Origin: Lasiosphaeria ovina | Lineage: Eukaryota; Ascomycota; Sordariomycetes; Sordariales; Lasiosphaeriaceae | Direction: 5' to 3' | Assembly (NCBI GenBank): GCA_033439765.1 | Contig: JAULSN010000004.1 | Coordinates: 5,528,001 to 5,592,000, forward strand | DNA: 64,000 nucleotides | Shown: piece after piece, positions 42,601-54,138 of the stretch | Numbering within the stretch: position 1 is the stretch's first letter | How the letters are laid out: each line of letters starts with the position of its first letter | Notes under the pieces: model-generated | Database searches by the model: none | What the model saw: the letters and a program-made list of their open reading frames with translations, nothing else | What the model was told of the DNA's origin: nothing | Made by a program: the position numbers and the translations under genes

Positions 42601-43653
42601 ATGAGTCGTCGCACCACCTGGGATTTAGCAGCCCTGCTGCTGTCGATCGTCGGGCTCACGGCAGCGGCGGCTGGCGACATCGACGGCGCCGCCAAGCCGG
42701 TACCCACTACCAACAACCCGCGTGCGGCCCCGACCACAGTCTCGGTCTACCTGCCAGACTATCACGAATGGACCGCCCTCCGGGGCAGCATCCTGAGTAC
42801 CGTAAGCCGGTCTCTATACTCCCTTAGTCTAACCCCCCCTCTCCTGGTTGGCGGCGAGAGAGAGGTTTCGGTCCCCAACCACATACCTATATCAAGAAGA
42901 GAATGTATCCTGGTGCCATTTAAAAGACGGCCACAGCGGACACGAAGATTTGCCGGTGCCGGACATTGACGGCGGTCAAACACAGGACCAATCCGTGACG
43001 GCGTATACAATCTTCTGCGCAGACCAGGCCCCGACGTGCGAGGTGGCCGGCGACATCCCCTTCATCATCTCCGAGGGTCCCAGGACGCTGCACTATGGCG
43101 GTTCCGCTGCAGGTATCATGTCCGTACCGACCTTCCCTCCTCTTCTTCTCCTCTCTTGCTAGTCGGCGCGTGTGGTTTATATCCATCTCCGTGACAAGAG
43201 TTTGGTTTTGAACACCTTGCCCCCGTCTCCTCGCCCCCCAATGTCATAACATGAGGTATTTATACATATATATGTGGACTTTTCTACAGAACCGCCGATC
43301 TACGTTGCGACCTCGCCGGCACGACCGAGGCCATCTGCACAGGCTCGTCGTCGCTAGGGCCTAACTACCGCCAGGGCACGCTCACTGGGCCGACGCAGAC
43401 GGTGTGGAAGAGGACGTTTAGCGGCACCGACGTGAGCTGGGGCGTGCTCACTCTGGCGACACCCGTCCCAGGGGCCGGCACGACGGACATCGACGGCACG
43501 GCCGCGGCATCAAAGGGAAGCGCTGCGCAGACGGCAACTTCTGGCGCGAGCCGCCAGTCCGAGACAATACGAGGCAGAAGGAGCTTTCTGGCTATTGCCG
43601 CTGCCTCAATGGCTGCGGCGGCGGCGGCGGCGGCGGCGGTCTTGCCATGGTGA
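42601..43653 (+). CDS. Secreted GPI-type protein, uncertain last splice junction
   Basis: Exon 1 is 42601-42801, and exon 2 starts at 42986 after an AACACAG acceptor in phase 0. The protein has a signal peptide (LLLSIVGLTAAAAG), a conserved body (YTIFCADQAPTCEV, FIISEGPRTLHYGG), then in exon 3 RCDLAGTTEAICTG and a hydrophobic alanine-rich tail fit for GPI anchoring. It belongs to the same broad class as the gene at 39450-40124, sharing the xxEGPRTLHY / xxHGPSTVEV pattern. The obvious second intron (GTATCA donor at 43113, CTACAG acceptor ending 43289) puts exon 3 out of frame by one base. A weak alternative donor GTCCGT at 43120 restores frame and gives 232 residues. So either that donor is used or the gene carries a one-base shift. 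Confidence 0.65.
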
Positions 43654-45798
43654 TGCCTATTTTATTTGCATACGTAGGAGTTCGGACTTTTTTCTCCTAC
43701 GTCTTTGGGCACTCACCATAACTACTCAAAGACTCGACAGTCTTGGTTATTTGGGGGGCGGGCTATTTTTTGTTATTTCTTTTTAGGACAACAAATAAGG
43801 TACAATACCCGTTGGTTTCAGTCATGGCGTATATTCTGGGAACGGGCAGCTGTTGGGCGGTTTGTTTGTGTTCGGAATTACGGAGTATGAAGTACAGATA
43901 TACGCATAACGAGAGCAGCAAGCAATCGGCATTTGAGATCGAAAAAGGCGGTTGGCCTGGTGGGGAGAAATCCCGCGGACCATGAAAGCGGCGAAGCTGC
44001 CAAATGCGAGTTGGCCTTCTTCCTGCTGATCCGTTCCGTGGAGCCCGTTGACGACTCGCAAAGAGGCAGAGAGGACGAAATCTTGTGCCACTCTTGCTTT
44101 TGCGGTTCAAACTAGGCTTCTAGTTTACTTGTCCGAGTCTGGTTTCGAAGCCCATTTCGGAATACTGGATCAAAGAAGCTGTATACAATACGCACGCAAA
44201 TCAAGAGCAGCTGACGCCTGAAGCACTTCAACACACTTGTATTGGTCCCGCACGACAAGCTTTGCAGTCGCGCGGCTGCCCTGGCTTTCAGGCCCTGCTG
44301 GCTGCTGCCCTGTCATCTCAAAATTTAGGTCGTGTTTCATGTTTCGGAGAGCCCACGGGTGGCTTGGGCGTGGGGCCAGTCAAGGAGGCCGCGAGCCCCT
44401 TGGCTGAGCTGGGTAGCCCCGCACGAGCCGGTGGCTGCCAGAGGTTCGACAGTCAACTGGCGCTGCATTGGATCTCAGGGCCTTTCCAGGTTGCGCGGGC
44501 ACCACTGCGGGCCTTCGCGAGGCGCAACCACAGTGGACCGGGTCCTGGCAGCGGTGGCCCGATACTGATTGGTGCGCCCCTTTTTAGGTTCTGCCACGAT
44601 GCCACCGTTGCCGATCGTCCCCATCCAGCAATCGTCACCCGGGTTCCGGTTGGGGTTGGCACTGGCGGGAGTTTCTTTCTCGACTGCCTGGCACGATCGC
44701 AACTGCAACCGCGCACTCCTTTGGATTGAGGGATCCAGCTGGCCCAGCAGCGCAGGTGGGCGGCAGTGCAAACACACACGGAAACAACGAAACGAAACAT
44801 GCTTTCCAACAGAAGGATCTCGCTTTCTCGCCCACTGGAACTTTGTAAGTACATTCGGCGACAGCCCGCGAGTCTCGCAGCTGCAGCCCCACCCACGCCC
44901 CTTTTGGCGGGCATTTCAACTCAACTCCTTTGCACGCCGCCCCATTGTTCGCAACCCCTCTCGCGCCGAACAATGGGCAACGAACAATAGGCAACTAATC
45001 CGTAACTAGCGTAAATACACGCCTTCATACGGATGCCTCCACGTGTTATACGAAGCCAGTGTTCCGTGAAACTGTGACCACTCACGGCTCCCAATGTCTC
45101 CTTCCCCTTGTGGGGTCGGTCCGCCTTGGGCAGGGGATGCATGTGCTGCCCCCCTACCCCGTCCCTGCCCCGTACCCGTACCGACGACCCTCGCAACTTG
45201 GTGAAGAGGCGCCCAAGCTCGGGGCAGATCCTCGTCTCCTTAAAGGCCGGTTTGCCTGCCCACTCACTGCCCGACTGGACCTGAACACGATGTGATCCCG
45301 TCCGTCCCTCCCTTGTTCTTTCCTATTCTTCTTCGTTGCGCATTGTGCGTGCATGACCGAACCGCAATCGTTTCCTGTCTCTATTCGCACATTGTTCTTT
45401 GCGGGTCCCCTATTCGTTTTGCCTGTCGTTGTTGTTGTTCAAGAGCAGGCTTTTGTCGTCCGTTCTTGCGCCCCTTGCCACAGCCGGGCCCGCTCCTTTC
45501 GCTTCAAGTCTCGCAGCCTCGTTCGTTTGTTGGCCACCTGAGTACATATACGGCGCCTTTCACTCGTGACTCGGGACCTTCTTCGAGTCAGCAGTGTAGC
45601 CTCGGTATATTTTCGTTTTGCAAGCCGGACTAGCCTCGCACTTTTTCAGTTCTTGCCTCTGGCTTCTTCGACGCTCGCTGTGCGATATCCCGATTTTGAA
45701 TTCGACTTCTACTTTGCAAGTCAGACAAATCGATTTGAGCTCTCTTCAATCATTTTCTCTGCGCCTCTGGAGGACAATATAGGAAAACCAAGGACAAC
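43654..45798. other. Intergenic 2.1 kb region
   Basis: This is spacer between two same-strand genes. It carries TACGGAGTA at 43879-43887 and pyrimidine-rich leader sequence before the GH76 gene. Open frames around 44262-44914 on both strands overlap each other and show no family character. Confidence 0.55.
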
Positions 45799-47226
45799 AT
45801 GAAGTTCTTCAAGTCGATCAACAATGCCGCGGCGGTCGCCACTGTCATTACAGCTGCTCCCCCGAAGGAGCTTAACATCAACCAGCCATGTGCGTGACGT
45901 CACTTTCCCCTTACCTTCTCATGAGATTATTACTGACATTGATTTGCAGCTTCTATTCAGAGCGTTACCAAGACAATCGCTGCCGGGGCTATGTCGTACT
46001 ACCCTGGCACGACGAAGTCGTTCGCTGACCTCCCAAAGCCGTACTATTGGTGGGAGTGTGGTGCTCTCATGGGCGCAATGCTAGACTACTCTCACTACAC
46101 CGGGGACAAGAGCTACGACGAGACCATCGCGACCGCCCTGCTGGCCCAGGTCGGCCCCGAGTTTAACTACATGCTACCGGCGCACTTCGGCGACGAGGGC
46201 AACGACGATCTAGGTTTCTGGGGCTTTGCTGTCATGTCGGCTGCCGAGAGGAACTTTCCGCAACCCGACCCCTCCATCCCCCCCTGGCTGGATCTTGGTG
46301 CGAACATCTGGAACTCACTGGCCTCGAGGTGGAACACGACGGCGTGTAGCGGTGGTCTCCTGTGGCAGATCTTTGCCTCGAACCCCAACGGTCTGGACTA
46401 CAAGAACACGGTCAGCAACGGCGGCTTCTTCCAGCTCTCGGCGCGGTTGGCGCGGGCCACGGGCAACGACACGTACCTGGAATGGGCGAACAAGGTGTGG
46501 GACTGGACCCAGGGGGTCGGTATGATCGACGACAGCTACCACGTCTTTGACGGCGCGAGCTCGAGCGATAACTGCACCAAGATCAACCCCATATCATTCT
46601 CGTATAGCGCCAGCATCTACATGTACGGCGCCGCGGTCCTGGCCAACTACACCAACGACACCAAGTGGGTAGACCGCACCACGGGCCTCCTTGAAGGGTC
46701 CAAGTGGTTCTTCAGCCCTTTTGAGAATGCCACCAACATCATGTTCGAACACGCCTGCGAGCAGGTCGACAAGTGCAACACCGACATGCGCAGCTTCAAG
46801 GGCTACTTCTCACGCTTCGTCTATGCGTCGACGCTGTACGTGCCCTCGATTCTTCCCACCGTCAACGAGCTACTTCACACATCGGCCGCGGCCGCAGCGC
46901 AGTCCTGCACGGGCGGTGCCAACGGCACGACGTGTGGCCACAAGTGGTACGTGGGGGGCTTTGATGGGTCGGTCGGCCTAGGGGAGGAGATGTGCGCCCT
47001 CGAGACAATCCAGGGACTGCTCGTTGCAGAGTCCACCCCGCCGCTCAAGGGTGACGAGATCAAGGTGGTGCGCGCCTTTTCGGGAGCTGCGTCCTCGTCG
47101 GCGCCCACGTCCTCGTCGGCGCCCACGTCTACTTCTTCCACAACATCCGCTGCTGCCGCGCCGGCCGCCCCGTCGGCCACGCAGTCATCGTCAGCTGTTA
47201 AGCGCTCTCGTCGGCGCAGCCGCTGA
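45799..47226 (+). CDS. GH76 mannan endo-1,6-alpha-mannosidase (DCW1/DFG5 type)
   Basis: Two exons, 45799-45889 and 45950-47226, give 455 residues. The catalytic Asp pair is in NDDLGFWG (Asp116-Asp117). Other family blocks include YYWWECGALMG, CSGGLLWQIF, NGGFFQLSARLAR, and CGHKWYVGGFDGSVGLGEEM near the C-terminus. Dcw1/Dfg5 enzymes cleave or transfer GPI-anchor mannan to link wall proteins to beta-glucan. A modest signal peptide precedes. The tail is Ser/Ala/Pro-rich but ends in KRSRRRSR, with no hydrophobic segment for GPI attachment, unlike most Dcw1/Dfg5 members. The protein may be secreted, or the tail may differ by an undetected splice. Confidence 0.93.
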
Positions 47227-47526
47227 GCAGTTGTCTCTCTATTTCTTTCGTTGGATGTAGAAAAAAGGTTGACTCTTCGCCATCACGGACTCTTTCCGAG
47301 TTTGATAGCTCGATGTTGAGCTAGAATTTCCTCTGCACCTTTCCTTGGGATATCAAAAGTGCGAGTGGGAGAATAGAGGCAGACCGCCAGCCCCCAAAAC
47401 CTTCGCTGCCACAACACATTTATTTCTACTTTTCTGTGTATATAAACATTTTTTTTTCTTTTGGCATACCAAGCCTTCCTTTTTCGGGGGTGTTCCTAAT
47501 AGATGACGGATAACCCCCGTGTGCGC

Positions 47527-47682
47527 TGGCATTGGCATTGGCACTGGCATTGGCATTGGCACTGGCATTGGCATTGGCATTGGCATTGGCATTGGCATTG
47601 GCACTGGCATTGGCATTGGCATTGGCATTGGCATTGGCATTGGCATTGGCATTGGCATTGGCATTGGCATTGGCATTGGCAT
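47527..47682. repeat. TGGCAT hexamer tandem array (CCAAT on minus strand)
   Basis: About 26 head-to-tail copies of TGGCAT, with three units changed to TGGCAC. On the opposite strand each junction reads GCCAAT, so the array presents about two dozen CCAAT boxes at 6-base spacing. It lies between the 3' ends of GH76 and HIS5. Reading it as coding gives only two-residue repeats in every frame. Confidence 0.95.
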
Positions 47683-48100
47683 TAGCCATGGACTTGGAGT
47701 CGGAATTGGTATACACACTTACATATTTGACAAGCAGCATTGGGAGGAGGGTCACAAAAAGAAGCCACATGAATATAGCATGGCCATGATTTCGGTCGTG
47801 AAAATTTGCCCGTGTTGTTGTCCCTGACGCGAATGAGCACTTGTATGCGTGCAATTTATCTAATCTGATGGTGGTAAAGCACTAAGCAATGCTCAACCCA
47901 GGCTCGCGCTAGCTAGTTTAGATGCCGAGTACCAAGAATATATGTGGTCTGCCACTTGCTGGCTCTTCTCTTTTGTCGCCTAGTGACAGTTCAGAAGTAC
48001 TCTCCATAGTTAGGTATCCTCTTCGCTGTGTGTGAAGGTGCGCATATTTTCTTTCTTTATCCGCTCTCCCTTCTTACTCTCCCTCCCTCCCTATCTATAT

Positions 48101-48120
48101 TTCTCACGTGAGTGTGAGAA
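48101..48120. repeat. Short inverted repeat with CACGTG core
   Basis: TTCTCAC at 48101-48107 pairs with GTGAGAA at 48114-48120 across a 6-base loop. The left arm and loop include CACGTG. It lies downstream of HIS5 and GH76, so it could be a hairpin in a 3' UTR or a bHLH site. Confidence 0.6.
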
Positions 48121-48408
48121 GACAATATTAATTTGACAACCCCCTACGAGTAAGTAGCTAGTGGAGAAAGACAGTGTTCACGATCATCGCCCAGAATATA
48201 CGGCAGGCCGCTAGAGGAGACAGGTTGCTTGAGAGGTGGCACGCACGTACACACCCAGCAGAAAGGGAGGGATAGATACACTAGTCTCAAAGTCATTTAT
48301 GCAGCTTACCTGGCCGATAGAGAACGAGGAGAAGGAGTACGCATACAGAAATTTACCAATGCTTTTGTATTTCCCGCTACATATCACATCCTCTATCAGA
48401 TCCAACAA

Positions 48409-49729
48409 CTACACACCGCGGACCTCGGCGAGCGTCTGCTCTAGTGCGGCGAGGAAGCGCGTCACCTCGTCCTCGGTGCCGACCGTGATGCGCAGGCAGC
48501 CAAGGCAACCGTGCTCCTTGCCGCGGAAGCGGACCACAACACCCTTGGTCTCGGCGAGGCGCTCGTAGACGGCCAGCGCCGTGGCGTTGTCGGGACGGCC
48601 CGCGGCGTCGAGCATTTCGTATAAGAGGAAATTGCTGCTAGTCCCGCCGCGCAGGCGGCCGACGCCAGGGATGAGGGGCAGCACGGCAAGCAAGCGGTCG
48701 CGCTGTGCGAGCAGGCGCGCCTTGTTGGCGCGCATGGCGGCGACCCCCCTGGGGGAAAGGGCGTAGGTGGCCAACGCGCTCGTCGGGCTAGATACGTTAT
48801 AGGGAGCCTTGAGGTTGTTGAGCAGGCGGGCGATGGGTGGCGAGGTGAAGGCGGCGCCGAGGCGGATGCCGGCCAGCCCGAAGGCCTTGGACAGAGTCTG
48901 CATCACTACCAAATTCGGCCACTCGGTGACCCACTCGGCCAGGGACGCCTCGTCAGGGGCAAAGTCGATGTAGGCCTCGTCGACGACCACGACGCCGTTC
49001 CACGTCGGGTGCTCGAGCAAGCGGCGCACATCCTCCTTGGCGATCAGGGCGCCCGTGGGGTTGCCTGGCGAACATAGGTACACGAGCTTGATGTGGTGGG
49101 AGGAGTTGGCTAGGGTGTTACATACGGCATCCGTGTCGACGGCGAAGGTAGGCGCCTCTAGCAGTGGCACTTTGACAAGTGCCACATCGTTCGACTGGGC
49201 CGAGACTGAATACATGCCGTATGTGGGCGGGCAAACGAGGATGCGATCATGGCCGGGCACGCAGAAGCAGCGCAGCAAAAGATCAATAGCTTCGTCGCTA
49301 CCCACGCCGACGAACAGGTTTTCGGGCGTGAGCGTCTTGGGCGTGTGGGCGTGGGTGGTCCGGAGGTTGCACAACAGCTGCTTCAATTCGTGCTGATGCG
49401 GGTCTGGATACCGGTGCAGGCCGAAAAGGTCGACGCCGGGGCCGTCAGCATCGGCACCGGAGCCGGAGCCGGAGGCCGGGAAGAAGCCGCTGCTTGCGTC
49501 GGCAGCTGTGATGGGCGGCCCGTAAGCATTCTCATTGGCGTCTAGCAGGATGTTTGACCCGTCATCTTTGTAGTCGCTGTTATTCGGTGTCAGCGCGTGG
49601 AGTGTATTTGGATTTCTTTGGCCGGAGCCGTCAGGGATAACAAGAGCGAACCTACTCTCTAGCGCATCGATAGGGCTCCAAAGCGAGAATGTTAGGCCGT
49701 GCGCAGGTATCGAGATTGAAGGGTGCCAT
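48409..49729 (-). CDS. HIS5: Histidinol-phosphate aminotransferase
   Basis: Two minus-strand exons, 49729-49656 and 49576-48409, give 413 residues. The first exon encodes MAPFNLDTCARPNILALEPY, the family N-terminus. PLP-enzyme motifs include LLDANENAYGPP, RYPDPHQ, SPGNPTG, VVVDEAYIDF, and LSKAFGLAGIRLG with the Schiff-base Lys255. The enzyme converts imidazole-acetol phosphate and glutamate to histidinol phosphate in histidine synthesis, in the cytosol. A TGACTCT sequence about 150 bases upstream resembles the GCN4/CPC1 site, which would fit cross-pathway amino acid control. Confidence 0.95.
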
Positions 49730-51320
49730 GACGAGGGGGGGGAGAAAAGACGCGGGGGTCTCTGGTTGGATGCAAAATAAGCTTTCTAAAACAGTCTTGA
49801 AAATCCCTGCGAGACTGTGGTAGAAGTGCGCCAAGATATATTTTATATTTTCAGTTGTCGACGGGGATATATCGTTTGAAGAGTCACTGCATTGAAGGAG
49901 GGAGTCATGTCAAGACCAACGAGCCAACATGCGACTAGCGCGTTTCGCTGCCGGCCCCGACTCCGGAGGTGTGGGTCCCTTCTTTTCCATTTCCACCGCC
50001 TTCAGGTCTCGGAAAAAAGAAAACGCAACAGGTAGCTGAGAAACACGTCCAGGCACAGTTTGGAGCTGCGAAATGGGATAATAAAGCCTGTAGGTTCTGG
50101 TTTGTGACGTTCTGCCGCCATGGAAATCCGAAATTTCTACAGAAATAATTAATTTAAAAATCGCGTTGTAGTAATGGGGTTCGGGAATTTCACGAACTCG
50201 AGCGCGCTTTCCCTCGCTGCGATTTTGGACACGACTTCGGTTGGACTTGTAAATATCAACTCAAAATGCTCTTTCTTGATCAAGCACTTGGCTTAGCTTA
50301 CTTAGGTACCTACCTCAAGAGAACTTGAACCATCCGTCTTATGCTTAACCCTAACTCCCAAACCGTTCCGCGAAAATGGCGTTGACCACTGTTGCTCTGA
50401 TATTATTCCATACATATCAGGCCATCACCTCGTTGACCTCTGACCCGGTGGTAGGTTTTGACTCGGTTATGAATTTATCTGCCAATTCTCGTGCCGATCT
50501 TACATCTATCGCACCTCTCTGCTTCTATCAATGAAACGGTCGCTTCCTCATATTATCGGCCCAATTTCTCGGGAGCTGGTACTTGTCAGAGGATAGCTCA
50601 CTGACGACAACCTCGGGCGCCCTGTTAGTTATAGGTGGCTAACCGAACGCTGATTGGACAATGCTAGCCCGACTGAACCGTTCATCCACCGCGGCCAGAT
50701 GGGCAGCGAGCCGCTAGGCGATGTCACGGCATCTGCAAAGACCAGGAACGATGTGACGGCGAGGCAGTCGCCATTTCCCCAACTTCCACCTCAAGCCCCG
50801 CCTCGACTGTGATTTTTCTTGACAGTCTACACTCTCTCGCACAGGTCTTATATTGGTATCCAACACGGCTTGATCTGTGCACATACCTCTTGCCTACACG
50901 GGAGTGGGTGTTATTGCTCGTCCCCGCTGCTAAAAGCAGAAACGCTGCATAGGGGAGGGTGATCGCGCTTCCCAACCCGCGCCTCGACGTGGGCTAGGGC
51001 CTCAGGGTAACATGCTCGTCATGACTATACCTATTCACACCCGAAGTTCCGTGCTCGCTCCGTCTCTTCGCAGGGCCGTCCTCGATGTGGAACCAATATA
51101 GCCTACAGTGTCCCGTCGTTCCTCACTTTCATTCATTCCCGGGTGAATGGGACGATAGATTGATCAGCTTACCGAGTGTATAAATAATCCTGTTGGCCTC
51201 GTCTTGTAAATGGACAATCTTGGTTTCTTCTCTGGCTTGCCCTTGAAACCCGAGCCAGACCTGTCCATCTTGTGGGCTGGCGAGCTGTGAAAAACGAGAC
51301 ACTATCGTTCCCCTTCCAAT
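49730..51320. other. Divergent promoter region
   Basis: This is shared upstream space of HIS5 (minus) and the CE16 gene (plus). It carries the CPC1-like site, a CTTAGGTACCTACCTC element (50301-50316) and AT-rich stretches. No gene was seen. Confidence 0.6.
49880..49886 (-). promoter_or_regulatory. Possible CPC1/GCN4 site upstream of HIS5
   Basis: The minus strand reads TGACTCT, one base from the consensus TGACTCA, about 150 bases upstream of the HIS5 start codon. Amino acid biosynthetic genes in filamentous fungi are controlled by CPC1 through this site. One imperfect match can occur by chance. Confidence 0.3.
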
Positions 51321-52442
51321 ATGTTGCTTTCCTCGGTAATCATTGGTGCGTTTGCTGCCGGAGCTGCTGCAGGGAGAAAATCCGGGGATAGCTTCGATAC
51401 TCTTGTGACGTTCGGGGACAGTTACACAGACAACGGGCGCCTAGGATACTATATAAACCACAACGGGAATCCTCCGGCGCCTGGGCAGTACCAGACTGTG
51501 TCAACCACTACTGCCAGCGGCGGCTTGACTTGGGCACAGTTCGCCGCTCAAAATGCCAAGGCGAGCCTCGTCGACTACGCCATCAGTGGTGCAACATGCT
51601 CCAACAAGATCATTTCGCGTTACTTCTCGGCCATCAATAAACCCTTCCCGTCGGTCTTGGACGACGAGATCCCCTCGTTCAAAGCTGATGTCTCGTTCAA
51701 GACGCTCTACGCTGACCGGACGGCTGACAATACCGTATATGCGCTATGGATCGGAACCAACGACCTGGGCTATGGCGGCTTCTTGTCCGACTCGCAGGCG
51801 CCGGGCACCACCATAACGAACTTTGCGAACTGCATCTGGTCAGTGTTTGACAGCATCTACAAGACAGGGGGTCGCCGGTTTGTGCTCCTCAACGAGGCGC
51901 CCCTAGAGTTGTCTCCCCTATATGCCACCCCTCAGAACGGCGGGACATACGACAGCCAGTTCTGGGGCAACAAGACGCTCTACAACGTGACCGAGTACAG
52001 CTACAAGATCAAGGAGTACACGACTAACGTCAACACCATTTTCGAATACGGCGTGCCTTTCCAGCACAAGATCAAGTCGCGGTGGCCCCAGGCGACGTTT
52101 GACATCTTTGATGTCCACAGTCTGTTGACCGAGATTTATACCAAGCCATCTCAGTACCTGGATGCTCCGTATAACGCCACGGGGTATTGGCATCACTGCT
52201 CGGCCACAAACAATTCGGCGTGCACTGATCTGACGAATCTGGGGCCACGGTCTGGCTTTCTGTGGTATGACGAGCTGCATCCCTCAGAGAAGACAGGTAG
52301 GTTTCGACTCTGTTATGCCATCAACTCCGCAACACAAATATGCCGGCAGAGTGGCTAACGCGCAAATACAGACTCCATCATTGCAAAGCATTTTCTTGAC
52401 GTGGTCGCCGGGAACTCGACGTTTGGAACCCGCTATCGCTGA
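51321..52442 (+). CDS. GDSL/SGNH esterase, carbohydrate esterase family 16-like
   Basis: Two exons, 51321-52296 and 52372-52442, give 348 residues; the short second exon encodes the last 23 residues. A signal peptide opens the protein. SGNH blocks are present: VTFGDSYTDNGR with nucleophile Ser34, GATCSN, WIGTNDLGYGG, and WYDELHPS with Asp317 and His320. CE16 enzymes are secreted acetylesterases that remove acetyl groups from hemicellulose oligomers. Many N-x-S/T sites fit secretion. The length is normal. Another GDSL subfamily cannot be excluded, but the order and spacing of motifs favour CE16. Confidence 0.92.
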
Positions 52443-54138
52443 AAGTGGCTGAGGAGGAGATGCCAAGGGGGAAATCGGTCCTGAAGGGAATCGACTTGTC
52501 GGATCGAGTGTCCTTTGATGGGGGCGAGGCGCACCCAGAGTTCCAGCGCAAATACCTACCTGTTGGATGCTTAATGAAAACTTGGCCGTATCAATAGAAG
52601 GCCGCATGCCATAGTCAAGGCTGAAGGTGACGTCGAGTACCGTGCCGAATGTAGATACAATCCGCTCCTAGCAATATATGGCACGACATTGCAGCTCTCT
52701 GCAAGGGCCCGAGCAGGCTGTTGCACCCACTGTAGCAGCAATTAACCGTCCGTTGAATACTTGGGGACTCGATGATTCGCAGTGCTGTGGGCAGTGTTCC
52801 AAGAGAGCGGGAGCGACTCGTCGGCCTGTGGCCATTGCCAGTGGAGGAGGACGGATCTGTGAAGGTGGTTTTATGCAGGACCGACAGCTGCTGGTGACAA
52901 GGCGGCGACGGGCTGCCCACTCGGCTCAGCCCATGGCCCTGTCGTTATGTCGTGCTACCCCACACCAGCAGGCCTGAAGGTGCCAAATTAGGGTTAGCCG
53001 GGCTTTGGCGCCAGTTGCGGAGACTCGGGGGCGACCAAAGAGCACCCTTGCCCGCTCTTTTGCCTTTTGAATTTGCATTCTGGTCCTCGTGGGCATTTGC
53101 ACGACGCGCAAACCTCGCTCCCCTCTCTCTGCACCGCGCCCACCGCACACCCGCCTCTCCTTGCCCATCGTTCGACCTCGGCCAACATCAGCGATCATAG
53201 GCAATCGCACGTCCCCCTTGGCTCCTTGCGTCACCTTGCTATAGCCTTTAAATTTTATCTCTTCCAGTCCCCCCGCGGCTCCCGTCGCTCCCCCTTGATT
53301 CCGGCGTGCCTTGAGCCACATCAGTCTCTGGCCATCTGGCCATCCCATCCCCGGTTAACGGCTGCATCTCTGGTGTCCCAGGTGCCACCTCTCCCGGGCC
53401 AAGATCCTCCCATCCAATCCCTACCACTTGCAAGGCAATAATAAGCCGCAAGAGCAGAAGGGGAAATCCCGCAGACATTTCTCTACGGAGTAGACATATT
53501 GATAGTCTGCAACCCCCCGTGCATCTCGGGCGTGTCCCGTACACCGTGTCAGTTGCCCCACGTCCGCCGTTTGGGGGGACGCGGCAGCAAGACTGCGGTG
53601 ACGACTGCGGTGACTGCGACGACTGGCCCGCCCTGCGCAGGACAGGAAGACAGGCAGGCAGACACTTCGGCCCAGCCACGTCCCCAGGGACCGGATTGGC
53701 AGCCAATCGCCCGCCGATCTCAGCGCCGTTTCCTGAGTCCCTTCCGAGGTGGTTGCCCGCAAGGCTTGACAGCTTTTGTCGAGACACGCATCCGCCCTCA
53801 TCCCGGCACTCTTCTGTGCGTCAGCAGCCATTTCTTGCGCGCGTGTTGTCTCTCCCTACGAAAGCACGCCGTACTGGCTAGGCCCCAACAAATAATATTC
53901 GTCGAACGAATTGCCTTCGAGCTAGCACAATTACCTCAGGTATCCGTACCTCCACCGGATTTGATGGTCGTACCCATTCCCCACATCGGCAGCCGCAATT
54001 CCTGATCTCGACGACGCTTCCGTTATCCTATCTGCCCGCATCCCCCCTCCCCCCCTCGCCCCCCTCCCCGGCGCTCGCCCTCCCGCTCGCCCTGCCTTTG
54101 GCTCGGGCTGTCTTTGAACCCACTCCCGATACCCAGCC
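52443..54138. other. Intergenic region
   Basis: This is spacer and probable long promoter/leader of the SSXT-like gene. It carries TACGGAGTA at 53484-53492 and a degenerate GACTGCGGTGA repeat near 53593-53620. Overlapping frames at 53248-53787 (minus) and 53499-54005 (plus) are not convincing genes. Confidence 0.55.

Larger units (their letters stand above)
47227..48408. other. Convergent 3' intergenic region with hexamer array
   Basis: This lies between the 3' ends of GH76 and HIS5. It contains the 26-unit hexamer repeat and, at 48101-48120, a TTCTCAC/GTGAGAA inverted repeat with a CACGTG core. No gene was supported. Confidence 0.65.

Noticed and set aside
42862..42902. Alternative acceptors (GAG|A types) for exon 2 of the GPI gene at 42601
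   Set aside because: Fungal acceptors are almost always YAG. The AACACAG site ending at 42985 fits frame and sequence.
47527..47682. Hexamer array as a possible CRISPR
   Set aside because: The units are contiguous 6-mers without spacers, in a eukaryotic genome.
47426..47854. Frames of repeated Gly-Ile, Leu-Ala, His-Trp or Met-Pro through the hexamer array
   Set aside because: Any frame of a 6-base repeat gives a two-residue repeat. Three plus frames and two minus frames are all open, so openness is not evidence of coding.
53248..54005. Overlapping minus- and plus-strand frames upstream of the SSXT-like gene
   Set aside because: They lie on opposite strands of the same GC-rich leader and lack protein-like character.
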